NCBI RefSeq assembly: GCF_000003815.2
Contig: NC_049980.1
Location: forward strand, 33,155,733-33,219,732
DNA from: Branchiostoma floridae
Lineage: Eukaryota > Chordata > Leptocardii > Amphioxiformes > Branchiostomatidae
Length of the DNA: 64,000 nucleotides
Direction of reading: 5' to 3'
The notes beneath the pieces are model-generated. The model had not been told where the DNA came from and made no database searches. It saw nothing but the letters and a program-made list of their open reading frames with translations. Below, one piece after another: positions 34,931 to 45,767 of the stretch (positions are counted from its first letter, which is position 1; each line of letters starts with the position of its first letter). The translations under genes were made by a program, and so were the position numbers.

Positions 34931-35734
34931 NNNNNNNNNNNNNNNNNNNNNNNNNNNNNNNNNNNNNNNNNNNNNNNNNNNNNNNNNNNNNNNNNNNNNN
35001 NNNNNNNNNNNNNNNNNNNNNNNNNNNNNNNNNNNNNNNNNNNNNNNNNNNNNNNNNNNNNNNNNNNNNNNNNNNNNNNNNNNNNNNNNNNNNNNNNNNN
35101 NNNNNNNNNNNNNNNNNNNNNNNNNNNNNNNNNNNNNNNNNNNNNNNNNNNNNNNNNNNNNNNNNNNNNNNNNNNNNNNNNNNNNNNNNNNNNNNNNNNN
35201 NNNNNNNNNNNNNNNNNNNNNNNNNNNNNNNNNNNNNNNNNNNNNNNNNNNNNNNNNNNNNNNNNNNNNNNNNNNNNNNNNNNNNNNNNNNNNNNNNNNN
35301 NNNNNNNNNNNNNNNNNNNNNNNNNNNNNNNNNNNNNNNNNNNNNNNNNNNNNNNNNNNNNNNNNNNNNNNNNNNNNNNNNNNNNNNNNNNNNNNNNNNN
35401 NNNNNNNNNNNNNNNNNNNNNNNNNNNNNNNNNNNNNNNNNNNNNNNNNNNNNNNNNNNNNNNNNNNNNNNNNNNNNNNNNNNNNNNNNNNNNNNNNNNN
35501 NNNNNNNNNNNNNNNNNNNNNNNNNNNNNNNNNNNNNNNNNNNNNNNNNNNNNNNNNNNNNNNNNNNNNNNNNNNNNNNNNNNNNNNNNNNNNNNNNNNN
35601 NNNNNNNNNNNNNNNNNNNNNNNNNNNNNNNNNNNNNNNNNNNNNNNNNNNNNNNNNNNNNNNNNNNNNNNNNNNNNNNNNNNNNNNNNNNNNNNNNNNN
35701 NNNNNNNNNNNNNNNNNNNNNNNNNNNNNNNNNN
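34931..35734. other. Assembly gap (N)
   Basis: 804 unresolved bases. Confidence 1.
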
Positions 35735-36129
35735 AGTCATTTTCATCTTGCCTGGGAGCCATTATATATTAAATACGTTTATTCATACATGTCCTGGGCG
35801 ATTCGTCAGTTTTAGAAAATATTAGATTAAAACAAAGACAGAAGTGCTCACATGCCGGGACTGTAAGCATTGCTAAATATATTGCACTTGACTGATAGCC
35901 CATAAAATTTCACGGAGGTATCATATTAGAACAGAGGCAGACGTCTAATATATTTCTCATGGGACTACAAATTTTCCTTCTTCAACAATTACAGTCTGCA
36001 GCGCTTGGTAGTATAAATGGGAAGACCTGTACTAAATCTTCATGACTGAACGCAGGGTTTATCATAAGATGATATCAATATAGACACAAGGCCCATTCTA
36101 TGGTATACATCTTTCAGCAGGATTGATAT

Positions 36130-36343
36130 TACTCTCCAAGCAGAGGTTAGGCTCCGGCTGTTTTTTTAACGCTTTTCTTAGTCGTTTTTATTGGGCTTTC
36201 TATTTTTTTTTCATATCTTGCTGTGTGAAAACCTAAGTTTGGCTGGCGTACATCAAGAAAAATGACAAAATAGAAAGCCCGATAAAAACGACTAAAAAAA
36301 CATTAAAAAAAACAGCCGGAGCCTAACCTCTGCTTGGAGAGTA
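36130..36343. mobile_element. MITE, CTCCAAGCAGA family, 40-bp inverted ends
   Basis: Ends TACTCTCCAAGCAGAGGTTA... and ...TAACCTCTGCTTGGAGAGTA pair over about 40 bp, and a second inner inverted pair (TAGTCGTTTTTATTGGGCTT against GCCCGATAAAAACGACTA) continues inward. TTGATAT lies just outside each end (7 of 8 bases conserved), an hAT-like 8-bp duplication. Confidence 0.7.
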
Positions 36344-36686
36344 GGTTGATATATGGTGCAGCATTTTCCAGACTAATTCACATTCCATTTCATATGGAAC
36401 AGTGCTGATATTACTGCATATACATCAGGGCTGATATTACTACATAATATGGAACAGTGCTGATATTACTGCATATACATCAGTGCTGTCCCCAGGACCT
36501 GTCCCTTTGTCCTGGGACATAAATTTAGTTCTTGGAATGGACAAAAATTGTTCCCCATCTGTCCCAAAACATCTGAAATTCAGTAATATGATAGTATTTC
36601 CTCTTGTTCAGTAAACATATATCAACAAGCAAAGGCTCTATCTCCTAATTCTGATATAAATGAATGTACACTATCTTATATGTCTA

Positions 36687-37267
36687 CGAGGGGCGTGCAA
36701 TAAGTAATGGTCCTGACCCACTTCCAGTTGTCTGATCTAAATGAAATTTTGTATGTGTAATAATTCATATCTCTATGGGTTATGTTGCAAAAGACAGCTC
36801 TGAACTAATTGTGGTTTCTGATTTACTGGTGTTTGAACTTAGTCAGGTGCGAAATGGGCCAGGTGTGAAATGGAACCAGTTGAGTGTCGCGCAGTGATCC
36901 GGTTTTTGTATTTGAAAGGACGCACACCAAAGAAGACTTTTGATGAAATAAATGAAACTTATGGTGATGATGCCCCATCATATGACCTTGTAAAACGCTG
37001 GCATCCTGAATTCAAACGTGGCTGGAAGTCTGTGGAAACAGCTCCCAGACCTGGTCGTCCCTCTTGTGCCATTGATGAGGCATCAGTTGGAGGACCAACC
37101 TGGGGTGTCCTACAAAATCGGTGTCCAGAGCTGCATCAAACGATGGGAGAAATGCATAACTCTGGGTGATTCCTATGAAGAGAAAGACTAATAACTGTGC
37201 CAAGTTTCATTAATCTCCTGCTATCATGGGAAATGGGTCAGGACCATTACTAATTGCACGCCCCTCG
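36687..37267 (+). mobile_element. Internally deleted mariner transposon
   Basis: 581 bp with inverted ends CGAGGGGCGTGCAATAAGTA and TACTAATTGCACGCCCCTCG, flanked by TA at 36685-36686 and 37268-37269. Both ends continue inward with GGTCCTGACCC / GGGTCAGGACC. The interior keeps only the two ends of a mariner-family transposase, so the copy cannot move by itself but could be moved in trans by a full-length relative. Confidence 0.92.
36870..37190 (+). pseudogene. Mariner transposase remnant (N- and C-terminal pieces)
   Basis: Mariner transposase cuts and pastes the element at TA sites using a helix-turn-helix DNA-binding half and a DD34D catalytic half. From ATG at 36870 the frame reads a typical mariner N-terminus (MEPVECRAVIRFLYLKG, then RTPKKTFDEINETYGDDAPS, VKRWHPEFKRG, PRPGRPS). 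After about residue 70 the catalytic domain is missing. In the +2 frame relative to it, 37109 onward reads a mariner C-terminus (SYKIGVQSCIKRWEKC then DSYEEKD and stop). The whole catalytic core is therefore deleted and the junction is out of frame. It is a fossil. Confidence 0.9.
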
Positions 37268-37586
37268 TACCTCATTCATTTTAGTCATTTTCATATTGCC
37301 TGTAGACATTAGATATTAGATACATTTATTCATACAAAATTTCCTTGTTTAATAGAATGAACAAAAATTTCACCCCATCCACCCCAAAACATCTGAACTT
37401 CAGTACATACGATTGGTGAAAATGTGCTAAAAAATGACAGATGTTACAAGCAAATTGATAACATTGGCCCCCAAACAATGAGCAGGACAAAAAAAGATTT
37501 TAATCTGGAGATAGCCCTAACACACATACGATTCTGCAGACATAACTTCATGTAACGCTGATCTCTGATGTCCACGTTCAAGGTTC

Positions 37587-37814
37587 AACGCTAGTTCACC
37601 ATTATCCGTTGGGTAATCTATATCCGTTGCTTGAAAAAACAAAGGATATTTGGGGGTACATTTTGTATCACTTCAACCAACATTGCTTACAAATTGCAAT
37701 ATTTTCAGCATATTGCAGTTTGAAACTACCAACCGTCCACTTGATGTGCCTAAACTCCCTGTTTTGAAAAGCAACGGATTTAGGTTACCCCGCGGATAAA
37801 GGTGAACTAGCGTT
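37587..37814. mobile_element. MITE, GTTCACCTTTATCCG family, copy 1
   Basis: Ends AACGCTAGTTCACCATTATC... and ...GGATAAAGGTGAACTAGCGTT are inverted over ~50 bp, including the GGTAATCTATATCCGTTG phrase. 228 bp, non-coding. Second copy at 44382. Confidence 0.7.
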
Positions 37815-40330
37815 AGAAGAGAAGTGGAATAATCAGAACTGTTCAAGGATAAGAGTAAACCTAGTGGCATGACGTACGAAATAAAATGACTCAGACAGGC
37901 TTTAGAATAATATCCACATGAAAATGGCAGCAAGAGCAACAACAAAGAAATTTTGTATTTACACGTACGCATTACTGCATTGTGAAGAATCTCTAATGTA
38001 CCATTTGACATTGGCCTGTCAATGCTGTGGATTTGTATCTGTATTTGTAGTGTTTTACTCTCAACAGAGTTGAAGCGAAAATGAAAGGACTGTAAAGACC
38101 TTTAAAATATTGTGGTTATTTAATTTTTGCCAAAAAGAAAAATAGTGTATTCACTCTAGAGCTACATGTATAGTCACACACTGTAAAGCAAAAGAATAGT
38201 GAAAGGGTACACAAAAATGTCGAGAATCACAGTATCATTAGACAACGGTTCTGTGCATGAAATATCAGAAATCGCTACCTACCCCTCCCTCTGAAACCAA
38301 ACTTCTAATCTGCACAAAATGACATAATTTCACAGTGAGCAGGTGCTCCTATTGAACCCGGGGAAACCTGGGCGAAAAGCAGGCTTTGATAATGACCACT
38401 GCATTGATTGAAAGGGGCAAATTGAAGGGCCCGTTTACAGCTCCAGTGTTGGTAATGGTCGCTAAATGCAGACCTGTATGGCTGAGTTGGCAATGATACG
38501 GGACTACCCAGTAGGAATAAAGGCAATACTTGAGCTATTAGCAAAATCAGAGAGTCAGAAATGTGCTGGTGACCTCAAGGGAACTGCTTGACCTTGTAGG
38601 CAGCGCCACTGAAATAAAGGTCATTTCAGTCCAGGTTTCCGGTGGTGTTCTATACAGCACTGCACAAAAATGTTGTATCCTTGTTTTGCATATCATACTG
38701 ACCTAACACGAGATCCTTACTTGTAATGGTCTGACATGACAAAATTCTAAAAAGATGTCCCACTGCATGTACATGACATTTTAAGCTTGTCAAGTTTTCA
38801 ACCTAGAATTTCCCCTTGATCAAAATGGGCCATCTCAAATGGGATTCCAAATTGGATGACCTAGAAAAGATTACACTTACCCGGTACTACAGTAACTACT
38901 TTACTCCAACTCTAGATTGCTCTAGAAAATGATAAACATGACTAGACTTTCAATATCAAGTGAAAGGATTCTGAGAATGTCATAAATGAATCTACTACTA
39001 CTTATCTACACTGTCTTCTGACTTTGTATCCATGAAATAACAAGTTAAACATATTCTTGGCTGAAGCAGAAAAATTAGGCAGTCCCTGTTTTCCCTATCA
39101 TTTAATAAATCATAATTTGAATCCAAATATCTTGGAGTTTCTTGAAAGAAATTTGTTTTGAAAACTTAGATGATAAGAAAAGAGCTATCCTAAGATTAAG
39201 GATACATTTAATAAGGATGAAAAAAAGACTCCATTACTGATATTGGGTTTTGCACTTAACGTTAAGCCATACAATGCATGTCTTCACTTAGAAGTCACAA
39301 GGAAGTAGACCTCTGAAACCTACATGTATCCTTGAGTATACATTGCAGGGTTCCAATAATGACCAGGTAATCCTTGAAACAACAAAAGGCAGAACATGCT
39401 ATTTATAGTTCCCACAATAAGCTTGGGGCTGTTACAACAAACAAAAAACAAGAGAACAAGACAGTTGTAACACGGATGCTTTTTGTCATAAAGTAGCGTA
39501 TCTATTGCTAAAGATGATCAAAATTTAATGTTCCCCATATAAACTTAGTATTACTTTTTATTGTAGCATACGCTAAGAAATGACTGTAAGAAATCTACTA
39601 TATTTCTACTGTATAATTGTCTTTGACCTGATTCAAGGTGGTTCATTGAACTTGTGAAACAGAGAATATTCTATACACTTAGTCTTATGGTACTGCAGCT
39701 AAAAACAAATGTTTTTGACGTCCAAAAGTAATTCTTAGGAAAAAAACAGTCAGGAGTTAGAGGGTGGAGCTGGGGCAAGAATGTATGGAATGCCTGAAAG
39801 CGAGTTGACTAAACAACTGATGACTTCCTGTACCTTGCACACTCATCCCCACTAAAATTCAACTTCCTGCTCAACAAAAATCATACAGTTATGAAATTAT
39901 AACCATTTCTCCTAACTCCATACAGCCAGGCATCCCTGAATGTTTCTGTAGCGAAGACAGGGATCACACGGACCAGAATTGTTCACAGGTGTGTGAGGGG
40001 TTATTGCCCCTGCTGTGGTATTTCTGTCATTATGTAGGAGAATTCTCCATGGCCGGAGGCTATGGCAGCATAGGTGAATAGGTGGTAGCATTTACAGGCC
40101 ATACCGCCATAATCCAATAGTGCTCATGTTGCAAAGGTGTAGCCATTATTATGAAAGCAGGCTGGCCGCTGGGTTTGGGATAATTCTTATGAAAACCTAA
40201 GTGCTGTGTGCGTCAGAGGGCAGTTTGGTGTTGTCAGCACAGCTACTGTGGCCTAGCCTGTATTCTACGCAAACGGCCAATCAAGAGGTAAATCAGAGTG
40301 TTTATATGTACACGTATCTTGTGTATATGC
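37815..40330. other. No gene recognised
   Basis: AT-rich sequence with stops in all frames. I see no LRR, Ig or transposase coding and no clear inverted-end element. Confidence 0.5.
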
Positions 40331-40344
40331 ACGTCTAGGTCAGT

Positions 40345-40605
40345 GTGGCTATGTGTGTGTGTGTGAGTGTGTGTGTACGTCAGTGTGTGTGTGTGTGTGT
40401 ATGTGTGATTGTGTGACTGTGTATGTGTGTGTGTACACTTGACTGCATGTTTGTGTGAATGTGTGTGTGAGTGTGTGTATGTGTGTGTTTGGTGTATACG
40501 TGTGATTGTGTGACTGTGTGTGCGTGTGTGTGTGTACATTTGACTGCGTGCTTGTGCGACTGTGTGTGTGTATCACTGTCTGTGTGTGCATCTTTGTATA
40601 TGTGT
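40345..40605. repeat. TG/GTGTGT microsatellite
   Basis: Long imperfect GT repeats with interspersed GACTGTGTG words running into the gap. The Cys/Val- and His/Thr-rich frames on both strands are by-products. Confidence 0.9.
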
Positions 40606-40957
40606 NNNNNNNNNNNNNNNNNNNNNNNNNNNNNNNNNNNNNNNNNNNNNNNNNNNNNNNNNNNNNNNNNNNNNNNNNNNNNNNNNNNNNNNNNNNNNNN
40701 NNNNNNNNNNNNNNNNNNNNNNNNNNNNNNNNNNNNNNNNNNNNNNNNNNNNNNNNNNNNNNNNNNNNNNNNNNNNNNNNNNNNNNNNNNNNNNNNNNNN
40801 NNNNNNNNNNNNNNNNNNNNNNNNNNNNNNNNNNNNNNNNNNNNNNNNNNNNNNNNNNNNNNNNNNNNNNNNNNNNNNNNNNNNNNNNNNNNNNNNNNNN
40901 NNNNNNNNNNNNNNNNNNNNNNNNNNNNNNNNNNNNNNNNNNNNNNNNNNNNNNNNN
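40606..40957. other. Assembly gap (N)
   Basis: 352 unresolved bases inside or beside the GT microsatellite. Confidence 1.
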
Positions 40958-41229
40958 CTGTAAATGTTTAAATATTTGCAGGGGTTTTATTTCTGTGGTT
41001 CACACACTAAATTCGTGACACAGCAAAGATATCTTTCCACTGTACTGTTTCCTACAAACTATTGTCAACTGCAAACTGAAAATACTTTCTACTTAACATA
41101 CTTTATACTTCTACCAAAGACCAAAGCAAGCTGCTAGGGGGCCCAAACATACATCGCTTCTTCCTTACATCTGCGACCAAAAATCAAGACTATAGCATGT
41201 CCAGGTACAAATATACAACAAATGGAAGT

Positions 41230-41430
41230 TTTTGCTGCAGTACCAAGGGCACATACTAGGGGGCCCAACACTGACCTTGACCTTTGTCTTCCCAACACCT
41301 ACAACCAAATATCATCATAATCCATCAAGAGGTTACTGAGCTATGCTGACTTCAGATATCTGGAAACACAAACTCACATACACACACAGACACACCAAAA
41401 ACTATACCTCCATTTTCCATGGAGGTAAAA
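41230..41430. repeat. Dispersed repeat ending in CTCCATTTTCCATGGAGGT
   Basis: Matches the end of the 6530-7060 repeat, including GAGCTATGCTGACTTCAGAT, the ACACAC stretch and the terminal short hairpin. Confidence 0.55.
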
Positions 41431-41888
41431 ATGACTGAACATGCTGCCCCCAGAAGCCATATTGATGTCTAATATTCCCCCAGACATGACAGACAATCCC
41501 AGCCATAATGAGGTTCCCTGCAGAACTGATCAGGTCAGTGTAATCATGTCGGTTCCAAATGTGTGAAAGAACGTCTACCCGCCAAGATGAACTCAAAGTA
41601 GAAGCTATAGGGAGTGCCATAACAGTATTTATCATCCAAGCTACATTGATTGAAACAGCCCTCAATTAACAGGTGGAATATACCCAGGCTTGTGAAACTT
41701 TAAAGAAAGATTGTATTGTCATACATGTGTAAGTGACCACATGTACATACTGAAAGTACCACAAGGCCAATATATGAATATAACCACAGGGGGCCCCTTA
41801 AATAATTTGTCACAGCCATCAGTTAACAAGTGGAATATACCCAGGCCTGTGGGACTCTACAGGAAGATTGTATAGTGTTACAGATATA

Positions 41889-42062
41889 CAGTCAATCAAA
41901 CTTGTACAAGTGACCACCTCTACCTAAGGATCATCTGGCCTTTATGACCACTTTTTGCCCTCAATTAATTTTTCCCATAGACAAAATATCTCTAGTGACC
42001 ACCTGTCCACATAGAACAGATTCTATCAGTCCCCTGAGTGGTCTACTTGGGCAGTTTGACTG
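41889..42062. mobile_element. Tc1-type MITE, CAGTCAAACCTGT family
   Basis: 174 bp; ends CAGTCAATCAAACTTGTAC and GGGCAGTTTGACTG, with TA on both sides (41887-41888 and 42063-42064). Confidence 0.7.
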
Positions 42063-42094
42063 TACTCACTTTCCACCTTCAGAACAGTGTCCAT

Positions 42095-42520
42095 TAGGGG
42101 TGGGTACCTGTACAGAAAATTCAGATCCGGTTCAGGTCCAAAGGATCAGGTCCAGGTCCGGACCTGAACCTGGACCTGATGCAGTATGACTCATATCAAT
42201 GGTCCATTTCACTACAAAGAAATCTGTTTGGTGGAGTATGAGACTTACACTGGCGTTTCAAAATCATACAACGCTAACTGCACATGTACGATTGGCTGTA
42301 AAACTTGGTAGAAATTAATATAAACTCTACTCTATTTCACTCTTGTTATTTTCTTCCACCTGCAAGCGCCAAAACGTGTGAATGCCTGATAAAATAATCT
42401 GATAATTTTCTAATCGGTCCAACATCCAGTCCACTTAATTTTTTCAGGTCTGGTTTTCTGGACCAGTCCAATAAGAAAAAACGGTTTTGTACAGGTACAC
42501 CGTACCAATACCCAGCCCTA
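42095..42520. mobile_element. hAT-like non-autonomous element with 8-bp target duplication
   Basis: 426 bp. Ends TAGGGGTGGGTACCTGTACA and GTACCAATACCCAGCCCTA are inverted, and the perfect 8-bp direct repeat GTGTCCAT lies at 42087-42094 and 42521-42528. Eight-base duplications with TAGGG-type ends are characteristic of hAT transposons. The left part holds a CAGGTCCAGGTCCGGACCTG palindrome. No transposase. Confidence 0.82.
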
Positions 42521-42720
42521 GTGTCCATCCATCTTAATCCATAGTTGGTCCCTTAAGATCCAGTTTCCACAAACAATCGATTTTCTCTGGATTGAAGAAT
42601 GTAATTAATAAGGGGCTGATAATATTTCCAGAAGTCTGGCAGGGAAATGCCTTGTGCAAGAAGCATGGTGGCCACCTGGCATTAGGTATACTACTGAACA
42701 CCTGGTCGTATGAACAATAC

Positions 42721-43711
42721 AGGTGACCTCCTCAATGTAAGGACCACCTGGTCATTGATATACAGTCAAACCTGTACTAGTGACCACCTCTACATAAGGG
42801 CCACCTGGCCATGTACAGTCAAACCTGTACAAGTGACCACCTCTACATAAGGACCACCTGGCCATTGATATACAGTCAAACCTGTACTAGTGACCACCTC
42901 TACATAAGGACCACCTGGCCATTGATATACAGTCAAACCTGTACTAGTGACCACCTCTACATAAGGACCTCTGGCCATTGATATACAGTCAAACCTGTAC
43001 AAGTGACCACCTCTACATAAGGACCACCTGGCCATTGATATACAGTCAAACCTGTACAAGTGACCACTATACATAAGGAACACCTGACCATTGATATACA
43101 GTCAAACCTGTACAAGTGACCACTATACATAAGGAACACCTGACCATTGATATACAGTCAAACCTGTACAAGTGACCACTATACATAAGGAACACCTGGC
43201 GATGTACAGTCAAACCTGTACAAGTGACCACCTCTACATAAGGACCACCTGGACATTGATGTATAGTCAAACCTGTACTAGTGACCACCTCTACATAAGG
43301 ACCACCTGGCCATTGATATACAGTCAAACCTGTACTAGTGACCACCTCTACATAAGGACCACCTGGACATTGATGTATAGTCAAACCTGTACTAGTGACC
43401 ACCTCTACATAAGGACCACCTGGCCATTGATATACAGTCAAACCTGTACTAGTGACCACCTCTACATAAGGACCACCTGGACATTTTGTACAGTCAAACC
43501 TGTACTAGTGACCACCTCTACATAACTACCTCCTTGCCAGTGCGGCTACTTTTTGTCACTCCCTTATTCGTAGATAATTTTTCCCATTTAGTTATTTATC
43601 TACTTATATTCATTAACACAAAAATGAAGAATCCTGTCTATAGTGACCGCCTGTATGTGTGGACCAGATTGTAGACTGTCCCAAGTGGTCTTCTTGGGAA
43701 GTTCTGACTGT
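42721..43711. repeat. Minisatellite of ~51-58-bp units grown from a Tc1-type MITE end
   Basis: About 14 head-to-tail units of CAGTCAAACCTGTACTAGTG then ACCACCTCTACATAAGGACC and ACCTGGCCATTGATATA. The unit is the left end of the CAGTCAAACC MITE. The last unit (from about 43491) continues into the rest of a MITE ending CTGACTG then TA at 43711. Open frames on both strands are by-products. Confidence 0.88.
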
Positions 43712-43748
43712 ATACCTCTCACAATAACAGATTGGTTCACATCTTCCG

Positions 43749-43912
43749 AATAATATGTGGGGAAGGACAACCTCAAGCCAACCATTCACACTTACGGCAC
43801 ATCTTCAGAAAAGACGCAGGAGCTGCATGTTCCCCGTTTAGGAACTTTATTCGAACCAACACACAACAAACATGTTTCGCCGTGTGGCTTCCTCAGTGTT
43901 ATGGGCTCGAAT
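43749..43912 (-). mobile_element. Short retroelement insert with hammerhead-like core and 19-bp direct repeats (locus E)
   Basis: Flanked by a perfect 19-bp direct repeat, GATTGGTTCACATCTTCCG, at 43730-43748 and 43913-43931. On the minus strand it reads TTCGAGCC, then CTGAGGA-A, a GCC/GGC stem with loop ACAC, GAAAC, ATGTTTGTT, then GGTTCGAATAAAG. TTCGAGCC and GGTTCGAA can pair as an outer helix, and GAAAC with GTT gives the short third stem and a possible cleavage site. This matches the plan of a Penelope-type hammerhead; activity is not established. Confidence 0.5.
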
Positions 43913-44381
43913 GATTGGTTCACATCTTCCGGGTTACTCATACCTTACAGAGGAGACTCAAAGGATGGTGACAAATGGTGTAGACACGAGCGTAAATTGA
44001 ACGTCTGCTGTAATGTGTTTTGGGGTGATGTACTGTCACTTTCCCAGCCTGAGAAGAGCCAGTGTCACCTCGACTAGGATTGACCTAACGTTATCTGTCT
44101 ACACATGACTTGTGCATAGGGTAGAAGAAGCATTCTGCTATATGTCCTGCTGCTGCAGTGGTCTGGACACCCTGCAGCTGCAATCAGTCTTTCTACAACT
44201 CTCTCCGCTTTGTCCAGTCCATCACAAGCTTTCACTCTTTACATGTGCAGGGTAGTACCTTATTTCAGTTGTGTGTGTGGATGGACATGTTTACAGAAGT
44301 GTTCTATGTTGTAAGTCAAAAGGACCCATTCAGACGAAACTGAGCATCATCTATACAGAAGGTAGGCAAAGTTTAGCAGTA

Positions 44382-44619
44382 GTTTACCTTTATCTGTGGG
44401 GTAACCTATATCCGTTGTTTTTAAAAACAGGTTTGGGTATATTGACTTTGACTTTATTGACGATGTTTTAAACTGTAATATATGTAAAATATGTATTTTG
44501 AAATACTGCAGATATTGCAATTTGAAACCACCATCTGTTGACTTGACATTCCTTAGTACCAAATTTTTAATTTTATAAAGACAACGGATATAGGTTACCC
44601 CTGTGGATAAAGGTGAACC
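44382..44619. mobile_element. MITE, GTTCACCTTTATCCG family, copy 2
   Basis: Left GTTTACCTTTATCTGTGGGG and right CCCTGTGGATAAAGGTGAAC are inverted, with the inner ACCTATATCCGTTG / CAACGGATATAGGT pair. ~238 bp. Confidence 0.7.
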
Positions 44620-44845
44620 TACATTGTAAGTGTGTTATGACATGGGGTGTTATAGGGTGGTACATGTCCATAGCTCCGTATCCTACTTCACCAAAATAAT
44701 TATATTTACTGAGCAACTGGATACGACTTTGGAGACATTGCAGGTAGCATTCTCCAACTGATACAGGTGGATGATGATGATGATGAAAATACCTTAGCTA
44801 GGTGAAGCTCACAGAATTCCTAACCCAGAGCTGGAGGCACCGATC

Positions 44846-45290
44846 TTCCTGATCTCATCTGATTCAAACCGTTTTGTCGGGTTTCAGCAGATTCCAGACA
44901 TACCACAGTTGAAATAACTACACTATACAATACAGGAAGGAAGTTGATATTTCAGACATTATGTCACATTTTGACTCTGAATGTTCGCTTCAATTAACTT
45001 TTAAGCCTATTCATATATCATATAGCATACAAGCTTTCCTGATCTCATCTGATTCAAACCGGTTTGTCGGGTTTCAGCAGATTCCAGACATACCACAGTT
45101 CCAATTGCGGGCTTGGTACATTTTGTAGACTAACAAGAAAATTCTCTAAATCCACTGCACAGTGCAGGAAGGAAATGAATATGTCTAGTATTTCAGATGT
45201 TGTGTCACATTTTGTCTCTGAATGGTTGCTTCAATTAACTTTTAAGCCTATTCATATATCATATAGCAAACAAAGCTTTCTGGTCTACAT
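44846..45290. repeat. Imperfect ~200-240-bp tandem duplication
   Basis: TTCCTGATCTCATCTGATTC begins at 44846 and 45038. Both copies continue through the GCAGATTCCAGACATACCAC phrase and end at TTTTAAGCCTATTCATATAT. The second copy has a ~50-bp insertion. Confidence 0.75.
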
Positions 45291-45767
45291 TTGGAGGAAT
45301 GATTCTTGCTGTGATATTAGATACAAAGGGAAGAAAGTAATCTAAACTCCAAGGAATTAGACAGTAGGAAAGAACAGAAGAAAAGATTCCATTAGATAAG
45401 TAGCAATCTGTTTTCCTGTTCCTTGTACTTACTAAGTATCTAAGACCAGCTTAGAAAAGAACAAGAAATACAGTGATGCTTCCAAGTACATTTTTGTATC
45501 AAAGTCATACTCCCAGGAATCATACAACCCCCCCCCCCCGGAACTATCATTAAGTGGACTTAAATGCCACCAAGTATTGCAGGTGCAATTTATCTCTTTA
45601 GAAAAGCTTTTAACAAAACTTGCAGCTGCATCTAGATGGCAAGTTCGTTCACTGTTAAAGCATCTATGTGCCTGTGAAGCTGGTTTATCATTATGCCGAA
45701 GGGCTGTGATATTGGCTGTACCAATACAGATACAGCAAGGATAGATTCCAAAGTCTTAAGAGCTGAT

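Noticed and set aside
30843-35772. Long frames full of X
   Set aside because: They span runs of N and carry no information.
40243-40605. His/Thr-rich and Cys/Val-rich frames
   Set aside because: Translation of GT microsatellite.
42790-43525. Long open frames on both strands and a regular repeat-spacer look suggesting CRISPR or a repeat protein
   Set aside because: Units are continuous, without unique spacers, and equal the end of a local MITE. The host is an animal. The frames exist only because the unit length allows it.
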